Below, one piece after another: positions 17,409-26,059 of a DNA stretch of 64,000 nucleotides (positions are counted from its first letter, which is position 1; each line of letters starts with the position of its first letter). Below the pieces are notes generated by a model that was given only the letters and a program-made list of their open reading frames with translations, made no database searches and was not told the DNA's origin. The position numbers and the translations under genes were made by a program. The stretch comes from Bacillota bacterium (GTDB lineage Bacteria > Bacillota > Bacilli > Paenibacillales > Paenibacillaceae): assembly GCA_023391635.1 (NCBI GenBank), contig JAEWAQ010000003.1, forward strand, positions 181,364 through 245,363, given 5' to 3'.

Positions 17409-17458
17409 GCTGTATAGGCGAGAATGCCGGCAACGTATGGCGGCATGGGTAGGGGGCG

Positions 17459-18589
17459 GTGGACAACTTGGAATTGGTGAACGACGCGTTCTATATGCGG
17501 CTTGCCCTTGATCTCGCGGAAGGGGCTGCCGGCCAGACCGGGATCAACCCGGCTGTCGGCTGCGTCATCGTGAAGGATGGGCGAATCGTCGGCATGGGCG
17601 CGCATTTGCGAAGAGGAGAAGCCCATGCGGAAATTCATGCGCTAAACATGGCGGGAAACGAGGCGGAAGGAGCCACTGTCTATGTGACGCTGGAGCCGTG
17701 CAGCCATCATGGGAGAACGCCGCCTTGCTGCGATCGGCTGATCGCGGATCGTGTCGCCCGGGTCGTCGCGGCGATGACGGATCCGAATCCGCTCGTGGCG
17801 GGTCAAGGCTTACGCAAGCTGCAAGAGTACGGCATCGCGACTTCGGCGGGTCTACTCGAAGAGCGGGCAAGGCAGATCAACGAATCGTTCCTCAAATACA
17901 TTTCGGAAGGCTTGCCGTTCGTCACGTTGAAGACCGCGATGTCGCTCGATGGGCGGATCGCAACGAAGACCGGACACAGCCGATGGGTGACCGGACCGGA
18001 ATCACGGGAGGCGGTGCATACGCTTCGCCATCGTCACCAGGCGATCATGATCGGCAGGGAAACGGCGCAGCAGGACGATCCGCAGTTGACAACGAGACTG
18101 GATGTTCCAGGCCGCAACCCGATCCGTCTCGTCGTCGATTCCCGGCTTCGTCTTCCCGAGACGCTGCGGTTGTTCGATGACGAAGCGCCGACCTGGATGA
18201 TTACTACACAGCAAGCGAGCGAGGCGTCGGAGGCGAGGCTGCGCGCGGCTGGCGCGGAAGTGATCCGCTGCGGCGATGCCGACTGCGAGCGCGTCGATCT
18301 GGCAGCCGCCTTGAGGGAGTTAGGCAAGCGGGAGATCGGTTCGATCCTGCTCGAAGGCGGTGGCGCCTTAAGCGGGGCGATGCTGCAGGCCGGCCTGGTC
18401 GACAAGCTGATGCTGTTCTATGCGCCCAAGATTATCGGATCAAGCGGCTCTGTGCCGGCATTCGACTTCTCCGGGCCCGACAACATGCAGGATGCGCTGC
18501 GGTTGCGGCAGGTATCCATCGAACGGTACGGTCACGATTGGTGCGTAACCGGGTATCCGCAAGTGTCGGTACAAGGCACGGAAGCGTAA
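17459..18589 (+). CDS. ribD: Bifunctional riboflavin deaminase/reductase RibD
   Basis: Deaminates diaminohydroxyphosphoribosylaminopyrimidine and then reduces the ribosyl group, steps two and three of riboflavin synthesis. Seen: 376 aa; zinc deaminase site H56-A-E58 with C81 and C90 (PCSHHGRTPPC); reductase domain from about residue 150 (FVTLKTAMSLDGRIATKTGHSRWVTG, LLEGGGALSGAML). GTG start with an AGGGGG stretch upstream. First gene of ribD-ribE-ribBA-ribH under the FMN riboswitch. Confidence 0.95.
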   Translation: MDNLELVNDAFYMRLALDLAEGAAGQTGINPAVGCVIVKDGRIVGMGAHLRRGEAHAEIHALNMAGNEAEGATVYVTLEPCSHHGRTPPCCDRLIADRVARVVAAMTDPNPLVAGQGLRKLQEYGIATSAGLLEERARQINESFLKYISEGLPFVTLKTAMSLDGRIATKTGHSRWVTGPESREAVHTLRHRHQAIMIGRETAQQDDPQLTTRLDVPGRNPIRLVVDSRLRLPETLRLFDDEAPTWMITTQQASEASEARLRAAGAEVIRCGDADCERVDLAAALRELGKREIGSILLEGGGALSGAMLQAGLVDKLMLFYAPKIIGSSGSVPAFDFSGPDNMQDALRLRQVSIERYGHDWCVTGYPQVSVQGTEA

Positions 18590-18642
18590 ATGGCAGGGGC
18601 GCGCAATGAACGCCAGGCTTTGCGAAGGGAAGTGATGCACCA

Positions 18643-19374
18643 GTGTTCACAGGACTCATCGAAGAAATCGGAACGCTGCGGTCGGTCAAGCGGCAAGGAG
18701 AAGCCATGATACTGACGATCGCCGCATCTGGAGTTACGTCGGGCGTCAAGTTGGGAGACAGCATTGCCGTGAACGGCGTCTGCCTCACCGTCGTTTCCTG
18801 GGATGCCTCTTCATTCACCGTAGATGTGATGCCTCAGACGTATCGATATTCCAATCTGAGCGAGCTTGCACCTGGCAGTCCGGTCAATCTGGAACGCGCC
18901 ATGATGGCTGGCGGGAGATTCGGCGGTCATCTGGTGCAAGGTCATATAGACGGGACCGGCCGAATCCGCGCCGTAACGCCCGACGCGAATGCGGTCGTCT
19001 TCGCGATAGTGCCGAATGAGCCGCGCCTGCTTCGGACGATTGTGCCGCAAGGTTCGGTTACACTGGACGGTATCAGCCTGACGGTCGCGAGTATGGACCG
19101 GGAGGCGAATCAATTTACCGTATCCATTATCCCGCACACGCTTCGGATGACCGCATTGCAGCACAAACGGCGAGGAGATACCGTCAATATCGAGAACGAC
19201 ATCCTGGGCAAATACGTGGATCAGTTGCTAGCAGTGCGACTTGGCGAATCGGGAGCAGGACTGTCAGCGGATGCGCAGTCGGAAACGGGAGTGCGGTCGG
19301 TGACGTCTGCGGCAGACAGGCGCGGCGCCGGTTTGACGGAAGCGATGCTGCGGGAGAACGGATTCATGGCATGA
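18643..19374 (+). CDS. ribE: Riboflavin synthase, alpha subunit
   Basis: Converts two 6,7-dimethyl-8-ribityllumazine molecules to riboflavin and the RibH substrate. Seen: start FTGLIEEIG; two lumazine-binding repeats, the second from about residue 98 (GGHLVQGHIDGTG); IPHTLRMTAL and the VNIENDILGKYV end signature. At 243 aa it has a tail of about 35 residues (from RLGESGAG) beyond the usual 200-215. GTG start. Confidence 0.95.
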   Translation: MFTGLIEEIGTLRSVKRQGEAMILTIAASGVTSGVKLGDSIAVNGVCLTVVSWDASSFTVDVMPQTYRYSNLSELAPGSPVNLERAMMAGGRFGGHLVQGHIDGTGRIRAVTPDANAVVFAIVPNEPRLLRTIVPQGSVTLDGISLTVASMDREANQFTVSIIPHTLRMTALQHKRRGDTVNIENDILGKYVDQLLAVRLGESGAGLSADAQSETGVRSVTSAADRRGAGLTEAMLRENGFMA

Positions 19375-19408
19375 GAGACAGCCCGATCAAAGGATAGAAG
19401 GGAGCTGC

Positions 19409-20698
19409 ATGAAGATGACAGAACAACTGTTCGATCCTATCGAAGAAGCGATATACGACCTGATGCGCGGCAAAGTCGTGATCGTCGTGGACGACGAAGA
19501 CCGCGAGAACGAAGGGGATCTTGTTGCATTAGCCGAGAAGGCGACGCCGGAAGTCATCAATTTCATGATCAAGGAAGCCAGGGGCCTGGTCTGCGTGCCG
19601 ATTCAGCAGGACCGGGCGGAAGCGCTCGACCTGCCGCCGATGGTATCTCACAATACGGACTATCACGGAACGGCGTTCACGATCTCGGTCGATCATATGT
19701 CCACGACAACCGGCATCTCCGCAGGCGAACGCGCCATGACGGTGAAGGCGCTGATCGATCCGAAGGCCAAAGCCGCCGAATTCCGCAGACCCGGTCACAT
19801 CTTCCCGCTCATCGCCAAGAAAGGCGGCGTCCTGCGCCGGACCGGCCATACGGAAGCGGCCGTCGATCTGGCCCGGATGTGCGGTTCGACGCCTGCGGCC
19901 GTCATTTGCGAGATCATTAAGGAAGACGGCACAATGGCCCGGCTGCCGGACCTGGTCCAGTTCAAGCTCAAACACGAGCTGAAGCTCATCACGATCCGCG
20001 ACCTGATCCACTACCGCAACGAGAAGGAAAAGCTCGTCAAGCGCGAAGTAGAAGTTCGCATGCCGACGGATTACGGCGTGTTCCGGGCGGTCGCCTATAC
20101 GAACGATGTCGATTCCAAGGAGCATGTCGCCTTCGTCAAAGGCACGATCGACAGCAGTCAGCCCGTGCTCGTACGCGTGCATTCGGAGTGCCTGACCGGC
20201 GACGTATTCCACTCCCACCGCTGCGATTGCGGTCCACAGCTGGACGCGGCGCTGCGGCAGATCGAAGAAGCGGGCAACGGCGTGCTGCTCTATATGCGTC
20301 AAGAGGGCCGAGGCATCGGGCTGATGAACAAATTGCGGGCTTATCAGCTGCAGGAGCAGGGATTGGACACGGTGGAGGCGAATGCAAAATTAGGGTTTGG
20401 GCCCGACCTCCGCGACTACGGTATCGGCGCGCAAATTCTGAAAGACCTCGGCGTCCGCCGCATGCGGCTGCTTACCAATAACCCGCGCAAAATCAAAGGC
20501 TTGGACGGGTATGGCCTGGAAGTTGTCGAACGGGTGCCGCTGCAATTGCCGGAGAACGAGGACAATACCCGTTATTTGCACACGAAGAAAGCCAAATTGG
20601 GCCACATGCTCACCTTCGAAAACGATGGCGAGCTGGGCAGCAAGATGGATGACATCGAACAGAACGAACAACCGGCATTAGAGCCGAAGAGGGGATGA
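19409..20698 (+). CDS. ribBA: Bifunctional DHBP synthase / GTP cyclohydrolase II RibBA
   Basis: The N-terminal half makes 3,4-dihydroxy-2-butanone 4-phosphate from ribulose 5-phosphate (DDEDRENEGDL; RPGHIFPLIAKKGGV with HTEAAVDL). The C-terminal half opens GTP to start riboflavin synthesis (zinc ligands in CLTGDVFHSHRCDCGPQ; MRQEGRGIGL; LTNNPRKI). 429 aa, a little long because of a C-terminal acidic tail. GAAGGGAG precedes the ATG. The stop overlaps an alternative start of ribH. Confidence 0.96.
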   Translation: MKMTEQLFDPIEEAIYDLMRGKVVIVVDDEDRENEGDLVALAEKATPEVINFMIKEARGLVCVPIQQDRAEALDLPPMVSHNTDYHGTAFTISVDHMSTTTGISAGERAMTVKALIDPKAKAAEFRRPGHIFPLIAKKGGVLRRTGHTEAAVDLARMCGSTPAAVICEIIKEDGTMARLPDLVQFKLKHELKLITIRDLIHYRNEKEKLVKREVEVRMPTDYGVFRAVAYTNDVDSKEHVAFVKGTIDSSQPVLVRVHSECLTGDVFHSHRCDCGPQLDAALRQIEEAGNGVLLYMRQEGRGIGLMNKLRAYQLQEQGLDTVEANAKLGFGPDLRDYGIGAQILKDLGVRRMRLLTNNPRKIKGLDGYGLEVVERVPLQLPENEDNTRYLHTKKAKLGHMLTFENDGELGSKMDDIEQNEQPALEPKRG

Positions 20699-20703
20699 AG
20701 AAG

Positions 20704-21189
<486 letters not shown>

Positions 21190-21258
21190 ATTCTTCTGCA
21201 GAACCGGCGGCTTCGCCAGCGCCAGCCCGCAGAAGCTGTGAGAGGATGAGAAGCCAGC

Positions 21259-22083
21259 GTGAGCGTGTTGTACAAGCTGGAAACGTTCGAAGGACCGCTG
21301 GATCTGCTGCTTCACCTGATCGACAAAGCGGAGATCGATATCCAGGATATATCGATTAACGAGATAACGGATCAATACATCGCTTACCTCGACGCCATGC
21401 AGGAATTGGAGCTGGACGTCACGAGCGAATTTCTCGTCATGGCCGCGACGCTGCTCGCGATGAAGAGCCGTCTGCTGCTGCCGAAGCCGCCCGTGACGGA
21501 AGAGCCGTGGCTGACGGTCGACGACGACGACGGCCTCGATCCGCGCGAGGAACTGATCCGCAAGCTGATCGAGTACCGCAAGTTCAAATCGATTGCAGGC
21601 CAGCTGCGGGACAAGGAATGGGAGCGCAGCCAAGTATTCACTCGCGAGCCCGCCGACTTGACGCCTTACCAGACGGATGTGCAGGCAAACCCGGTGGAAG
21701 GGCTGCACGTGGACGATCTGATCCGTGCGTTCCGCAAGGCCATGCGCAGATTGGCGGGCCGCAATCGGATCACGGCGATCCGGCGGGACGAGATATCGGT
21801 GAAGGATCGGATCAACGATATTATCCTGACGCTAAAAACCCGGTCCGCCGAAGGTCGGATGCTGTTCTCCCAATTGATCGGCGAAAATATGGACCGCCAA
21901 GAGATCGTCGTCACATTCCTGGCGCTGCTCGAGCTTATGAAGAAGGGTTGGGTGTCTTGCCACCAGAATCGTCTGTTCGACGAGATCGTGGTCACCTGGA
22001 CCGGAGCGGAGAGAGATTACTCTGCAAACTCCCTGTTAGAGGAGGACGACGATGGATTATTCGACGTTGAAATCGGTACTTGA
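21259..22083 (+). CDS. scpA: Segregation and condensation protein A
   Basis: Kleisin that binds SMC head domains and ScpB in the bacterial condensin. Seen: 274 aa; N-terminal YKLETFEGPLDLLLHLIDK, the family signature; IQDISINEITDQYIAYL; LVMAATLLAMKSRLLLPKP; C-terminal winged helix FLALLELMKKGWV. GTG start with AGAGGATGAG upstream. Overlaps scpB by 32 nt. A 7-bp inverted pair CTTCTGC/GCAGAAG lies in the gap from ribH. Confidence 0.96.
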   Translation: MSVLYKLETFEGPLDLLLHLIDKAEIDIQDISINEITDQYIAYLDAMQELELDVTSEFLVMAATLLAMKSRLLLPKPPVTEEPWLTVDDDDGLDPREELIRKLIEYRKFKSIAGQLRDKEWERSQVFTREPADLTPYQTDVQANPVEGLHVDDLIRAFRKAMRRLAGRNRITAIRRDEISVKDRINDIILTLKTRSAEGRMLFSQLIGENMDRQEIVVTFLALLELMKKGWVSCHQNRLFDEIVVTWTGAERDYSANSLLEEDDDGLFDVEIGT

Positions 22084-22669
22084 AGGACTGATCTTCGTCT
22101 CCGGCGAAGAAGGCATCCAGGTCAAGACGATGGCTGAAGTTGTGGAAATGGACCCTGAGGTCGTACAAGACGTGCTGGAAGACTTGCGGCGGGATTTTGT
22201 CACGAGCGGACGCGGTTTGCGAATCGCGGAGACGGCGGGCGGCTACCGGTTCACGACGGTGACGGAGCACGCCCCGTTCTTCGAGAAGCTAGCTTACTCG
22301 CCGAGCCGTTCCTCGCTTTCTCAAGCCGCGCTCGAGACGCTGTCCATCGTTGCCTACCGGCAGCCGATTACGCGCATTGAGATCGAGGAGATCCGCGGAG
22401 TGAAAGCCGATCGCGCCTTGCACACGCTTGTCGCCAAAGACCTGATCGAAGAGGTGGGCCGCGCGGACGCGCTTGGTCGGCCGATCCTGTACGGGACGAC
22501 CAAGTCGTTTCTGGATTATTTCGGCTTGGCCAGCCTGGAGCAGTTGCCCGACCCGATCGCCGCGGACGAGGACGATGAGCTGGAAGAGCAGACGAAAATG
22601 CTGTTCGAGCGGATCGAAGGTCGGCAATTGTCTCTGGAAGATATGGATCGCGAATTGGAATCCCCCTGA
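22052..22669 (+). CDS. scpB: Segregation and condensation protein B
   Basis: Winged-helix protein that dimerises on the ScpA kleisin. Seen: 205 aa; LKSVLEGLIFVSGEEGI, a first winged-helix domain, then LSQAALETLSIVAYRQPITRIEIEEIRGVKADRAL, the diagnostic segment, and YGTTKSFLDYFGLASLEQLP. GAGGAGGACGACG precedes the ATG inside scpA. Confidence 0.96.
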   Translation: MDYSTLKSVLEGLIFVSGEEGIQVKTMAEVVEMDPEVVQDVLEDLRRDFVTSGRGLRIAETAGGYRFTTVTEHAPFFEKLAYSPSRSSLSQAALETLSIVAYRQPITRIEIEEIRGVKADRALHTLVAKDLIEEVGRADALGRPILYGTTKSFLDYFGLASLEQLPDPIAADEDDELEEQTKMLFERIEGRQLSLEDMDRELESP

Positions 22670-22726
22670 TAATGGAATGAAGCGGTGCCGATGGGTCATA
22701 CTATCCCGAGGAAAGGCGGGGAAGGT

Positions 22727-23386
22727 ATGGCCTTTGTTGTGTGGACCGGCGTCGCGGTTGTCGCGGCATTGCTGCTGCTCGCGGCGGCTTTGTCCAAAAT
22801 ACGCGTCCGCGTCCGTTATGCCCATAGCGGCGTGCAGGATCATCTGGTCGTCATCGTGCACGCGTTATACGGAGCCTATCGCTACAGAATAACCGTCCCT
22901 TCCGTCATGATCCGCGGGAAGGAGATTCTGTTTGACAAGAAATCGTCGGCGCAAATTGCGGTAAAGCCGAAATTGTCGCATTTGACGCGTCGAACCGGCA
23001 ATGCCGTCTTCAAGTACGGCCGGCAGATGCTGCCCTGGATGCGGCAGGTGTTGCGTAAAGTCGAGTGTACGCGGTTCCGTCTGGATTTGCGCGTCGGCAC
23101 CGGGGACGCTGTATCGACGGCGATCGCGAGCGGTGTCTTGTGGTCGGTCTACGGTTGTGCGGTCGCCCTTGCTGCGGAGTGCGTATCGATGAAGACGAAG
23201 CCGCACGGAGCCGTACAACCGGTGTACGGCAACGCGGAATTCAGTATCGTATGGGAAGCCGATCTGAGCCTTCGCGTCAGCACATTCGCGGCGATGTTGC
23301 TGTTCGGCGGCGGCATGAAGGCGACTTCGTTGCTGAAATCCTGGAACCAATGGCGGCATTGGCTGAACAAACCGCAGCATTCTTAA
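22727..23386 (+). CDS. ytfI: DUF2953 membrane protein YtfI
   Basis: Function not known. Seen: 219 aa; an N-terminal membrane helix (residues 2-22), a basic soluble region and segments typical of DUF2953 (LRVGTGDAVSTAIASGVLWSVYG, HGAVQPVYG, LRVSTFAAMLLFGGGMKA). In B. subtilis ytfI and ytfJ are neighbours; here it directly precedes the interrupted ytfJ. ATG at 22727 sits after GGGGAAGG. Confidence 0.85.
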   Translation: MAFVVWTGVAVVAALLLLAAALSKIRVRVRYAHSGVQDHLVVIVHALYGAYRYRITVPSVMIRGKEILFDKKSSAQIAVKPKLSHLTRRTGNAVFKYGRQMLPWMRQVLRKVECTRFRLDLRVGTGDAVSTAIASGVLWSVYGCAVALAAECVSMKTKPHGAVQPVYGNAEFSIVWEADLSLRVSTFAAMLLFGGGMKATSLLKSWNQWRHWLNKPQHS

Positions 23387-23498
23387 GCACCGGGGCCGGT
23401 GCGGGGATTCATAAAAAACGGGTCGCAGGCGCATGCTAACGATGCTCAAGAATCCAATGGCTTGAAAATCACATCACCCTCAAGGAGGAATGTTCGCA

Positions 23499-23624
23499 AT
23501 GTCCTTGCATCCGATTAATGGTCTTATGCAGACGGCAATGGAAAATATCAAAGACATGGTCGACGTTAACACCATTGTCGGCGAGCCGGTCAACACGCCC
23601 GACGGGTGGGGAGTCCATCAATGA
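23499..23624 (+). pseudogene. ytfJ: Truncated 5' fragment of ytfJ (left junction of the inserted segment)
   Basis: AAGGAGGAATG precedes ATG 23499. The first 35 codons encode the same protein start as the full gene at 26060 (MSLHPINGLMQTAMENIKD...) except N32 for Q32; the frame then ends after six unrelated codons at TGA 23622-23624. Its GC-rich codons match the host. This is the original ytfJ start, cut off by the segment that follows. Confidence 0.9.
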
Positions 23625-23712
23625 TGGCAAACTAACAGTATTCCCCAATACTTACCCACATACAAGTGCAAGAACGAATGTCAGAAAAGCTGTGCTAAAC
23701 CCCTTAAAGGTA

Positions 23713-23747
23713 AAAGGTACAACATCCATAAAAGGAGTTGTACCTTT
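23713..23747. terminator. Bidirectional terminator at the left end of the element
   Basis: AAAGGTACAAC (23713-23723) pairs perfectly with GTTGTACCTTT (23737-23747), 13-nt loop. T-rich on the right and A-rich on the left, so it can end the minus-strand ATPase/PIN transcript as well as plus-strand read-through from ytfI. Confidence 0.85.
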
Positions 23748-23797
23748 GTTCAATATTTGTTTACCACATAATAAATTAACAATTAGTGACAATAAAT

Positions 23798-24340
23798 TTA
23801 ATTTGAAGAGGATGAAGCAGTTTCTTTTAGTGTAGTGATAATTGGAGAAAATTCTATGTAATACTCATCCATATTACGAACTTTTAGTTTTATTTCTCTT
23901 TCAATGAATTTGTCAAGCGTTTGCTTCCTCTTTGATTTGTGCTTTTTTTTGAAGTCGGCATCATTATATGTAATAAGAACTTTCAAAAAGGTTTGATTTG
24001 CAGTTTCTAAATATTTCATATCTAATGTGCTGTTAAATCCAAATTCAGTGAATAAGTATTTTTTTAGATTATTTGGGAGTGGCACAGGGGCGATTTCTTT
24101 TAATTTTGATAGAACGCCACGATTTTTTAACCAGTGCATTACTGTATGTTTAGAAGTACAGTTCATGAACTCAGTTCTAATCCAATCATTAACAGCTACT
24201 TTTTGTGTATTATATAAACTTATAAATTCTTCAATAAATCTAACAACTAACCCATTAGGAAGATTACCACTTTCGGTATAGGCAGTAATATAATTAAAGA
24301 CGTTTGCATCGATTGTTATTGTATCGTCTGCTACGGTCAT
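23798..24340 (-). CDS. PIN-like nuclease, partner of the DUF3696-like ATPase
   Basis: 180 aa, AT-rich. Seen: ITIDANVFNYI (D11) at the N-terminus, E57 in WIRTEF, and ITYNDADF (D127, D129) followed by a helix; this spacing and the T-x-D-x-DF pattern are those of PIN-domain ribonucleases. The start codon shares one base with the ATPase stop (TAATG at 24340), so the pair is coupled. Family inference: PIN proteins cut RNA and often act as toxins or defence effectors. I do not recognise the pair as a named system. A simple VapC is unlikely because there is no small antitoxin and the protein is longer. Confidence 0.65.
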   Translation of the reverse strand: MTVADDTITIDANVFNYITAYTESGNLPNGLVVRFIEEFISLYNTQKVAVNDWIRTEFMNCTSKHTVMHWLKNRGVLSKLKEIAPVPLPNNLKKYLFTEFGFNSTLDMKYLETANQTFLKVLITYNDADFKKKHKSKRKQTLDKFIEREIKLKVRNMDEYYIEFSPIITTLKETASSSSN

Positions 24341-25665
24341 TATTCAATTCCACTCCGAGCTTTGGTTAATTTAATACTCTCATTGTAACCTTCTTCAAAA
24401 AATCCTTTCGGCCATTCGGTCAAAAACTCTCCTTTTTCATTTACAGGTATTTTAATGATTTCGTGTATTTCAGGTGAAGGTTGGACATAGTAAAATGCTA
24501 TATCAGAAGGAGAAAGTTTCTTTTTTGCAATTTCAGTTAATAATCTAATAATTAAATTTTCACTATGCGTTTCAATTATTAATTTATTTTTTTTATAATC
24601 TAAAGCATCAACAAAAATAGAACCTAGCTCTGCTTGTCCTGCGGGATGTAAATGGATCTCTGGTTGCTCGATAAGTATTAATGAGTCTGAATTCCCCGCA
24701 TATAACATCATAAGTATAGGAAGAACTTGGGAGGCGCCAAAACCGATATCAGCTAAATTTGCTGAAAGACCACTTTCTGGATGTTCTGCCCAGTATTCAT
24801 AATGCCGTTCTCCAACTTTTTTATATTCAAATTTCGAAATAAATCCTAACTTATACAACGATTCATTAACTTTTTTTAAATCATCAATTTCTTTTCTTAT
24901 TCCTCTTTTAGACATAGCAGCATAATTAAGAAGGGCACGTTCACCTGTGCCACCAATTTTATCTGTTACTTCTCCACTAAATAGATAAGATCGAGAGGGA
25001 GCCATTCTAAGTGGACCAAGGTGCTGAATATTTTTTAATATCAAAGCGAATTTAAAGAGTATCATGTCAATAGCATGAGCTATTTGCCATCCATCATTGA
25101 TTTTATCAAACATTTCAGGATGCGGTCTAAAATCATAAATCATTCCACGTTTTACAAAACAATTCGATAATAACTTATTACTAGCTTCACTAAGACCACG
25201 AATAGAAACTACGGTTCTCTTTGAGTACTTATTTTCTTTTAGTGTAAAATAGGTTCCTTTTTCATCAATTAAAGATAAAGAATCTAGGAATATCTCATGC
25301 CTCTTTTTAAGGTAACCATAAGTCAAAGACAGTGTAAGTTGATCGCCGTTTATATTATTTGATTCATCATCAAAATAACGTGAAAAGTATTTTCTATTAG
25401 TTGTTATTGTAAAACTCATATTATTATCTTCTTGATGTTTATAGATTAAGTCTCTATATGTGCCAAAATCGAAATCTTTTGTAATTGGTCTTAAATATAT
25501 ATTCTTATCTTCGGAATGGGCTGTTTGTGAAAGCATACTTAATGCTTTGATTAGGGAAGACTTTCCGGAATTATTTGGCCCGACCAATAATGTAATGGGA
25601 GCAATTTCAATATTTCCGGAATCATAAAAGCATTTAAAATTTTTACAACTAAATGACTCAATCAT
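24340..25665 (-). CDS. AAA/ABC-type ATPase, DUF3696-like
   Basis: 441 aa. Seen: N-terminal IESFSCKNFKCF strand, Walker A GPNNSGKSS at residues 29-37, signature-like LADIGFGASQVLPIL, Walker B LILIEQPEIHLHP, the His-switch segment IIETHSENLIIRL, and a C-terminal FLTEWPKGFFEEGYNE that is typical of DUF3696 proteins. Related SMC-like ATPases (OLD, AbiEii-like, Septu-type PtuA) act as sensors in phage defence. AAAGGAG precedes the ATG. Coupled to the PIN-like gene and carried in the ytfJ-inserted segment. Role in defence is inference. Confidence 0.8.
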   Translation of the reverse strand: MIESFSCKNFKCFYDSGNIEIAPITLLVGPNNSGKSSLIKALSMLSQTAHSEDKNIYLRPITKDFDFGTYRDLIYKHQEDNNMSFTITTNRKYFSRYFDDESNNINGDQLTLSLTYGYLKKRHEIFLDSLSLIDEKGTYFTLKENKYSKRTVVSIRGLSEASNKLLSNCFVKRGMIYDFRPHPEMFDKINDGWQIAHAIDMILFKFALILKNIQHLGPLRMAPSRSYLFSGEVTDKIGGTGERALLNYAAMSKRGIRKEIDDLKKVNESLYKLGFISKFEYKKVGERHYEYWAEHPESGLSANLADIGFGASQVLPILMMLYAGNSDSLILIEQPEIHLHPAGQAELGSIFVDALDYKKNKLIIETHSENLIIRLLTEIAKKKLSPSDIAFYYVQPSPEIHEIIKIPVNEKGEFLTEWPKGFFEEGYNESIKLTKARSGIE

Positions 25666-25941
25666 ATTAACTTTATTCTCCTTTATTTATTTTTGAAATG
25701 ATTATTGGATAAAATGGTATTCGGCAAATAATGCCAAATTCCTGCTAAATATACTCCGCTTCGTAGATATTTCAGAATTTTTGATCAAAGAGACGAATGG
25801 TAATCGTCAAAACGGTTATCGTAATTTTGGTAAGAACTTTTAAATCACAATTGAAGACCATGTGGTGTCTGTAAACGATGACACAGAAATAAGGTAATTA
25901 ACCTCCTGTTACCAATTTCGATTAGAGCTGAAGCTTCAACA

Positions 25942-25968
25942 ACCCGACCCCTTCCATTGGGTTTTTCG
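25942..25968 (+). terminator. Hairpin with T-run in the right non-coding part of the element
   Basis: AACCC (25942-25946) pairs with GGGTT (25960-25964), followed by TTT and CGG. It is oriented for plus-strand transcription although no plus-strand gene is seen in 25666-25941, a stretch that otherwise holds only the minus-strand ATPase ribosome site and AT-rich DNA. A small untranslated transcript or a gene remnant is possible. Confidence 0.5.
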
Positions 25969-26059
25969 GTTCCGCACATAATCAAAAATGAAATTGCACA
26001 AGCTAAGTGACAGTCAGGACATCAATGTGAATTGAATAATTGTAATGGAGGAATGAAAA

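Noticed and set aside
17183..17452. 89-codon plus-strand frame between the FMN riboswitch and ribD
   Set aside because: No ribosome site, crosses the regulated terminator, no recognisable domain.
23798..24340. VapC toxin of a VapBC pair
   Set aside because: PIN-like motifs are present, but the protein is longer, has no small antitoxin next to it and is coupled to an ATPase.
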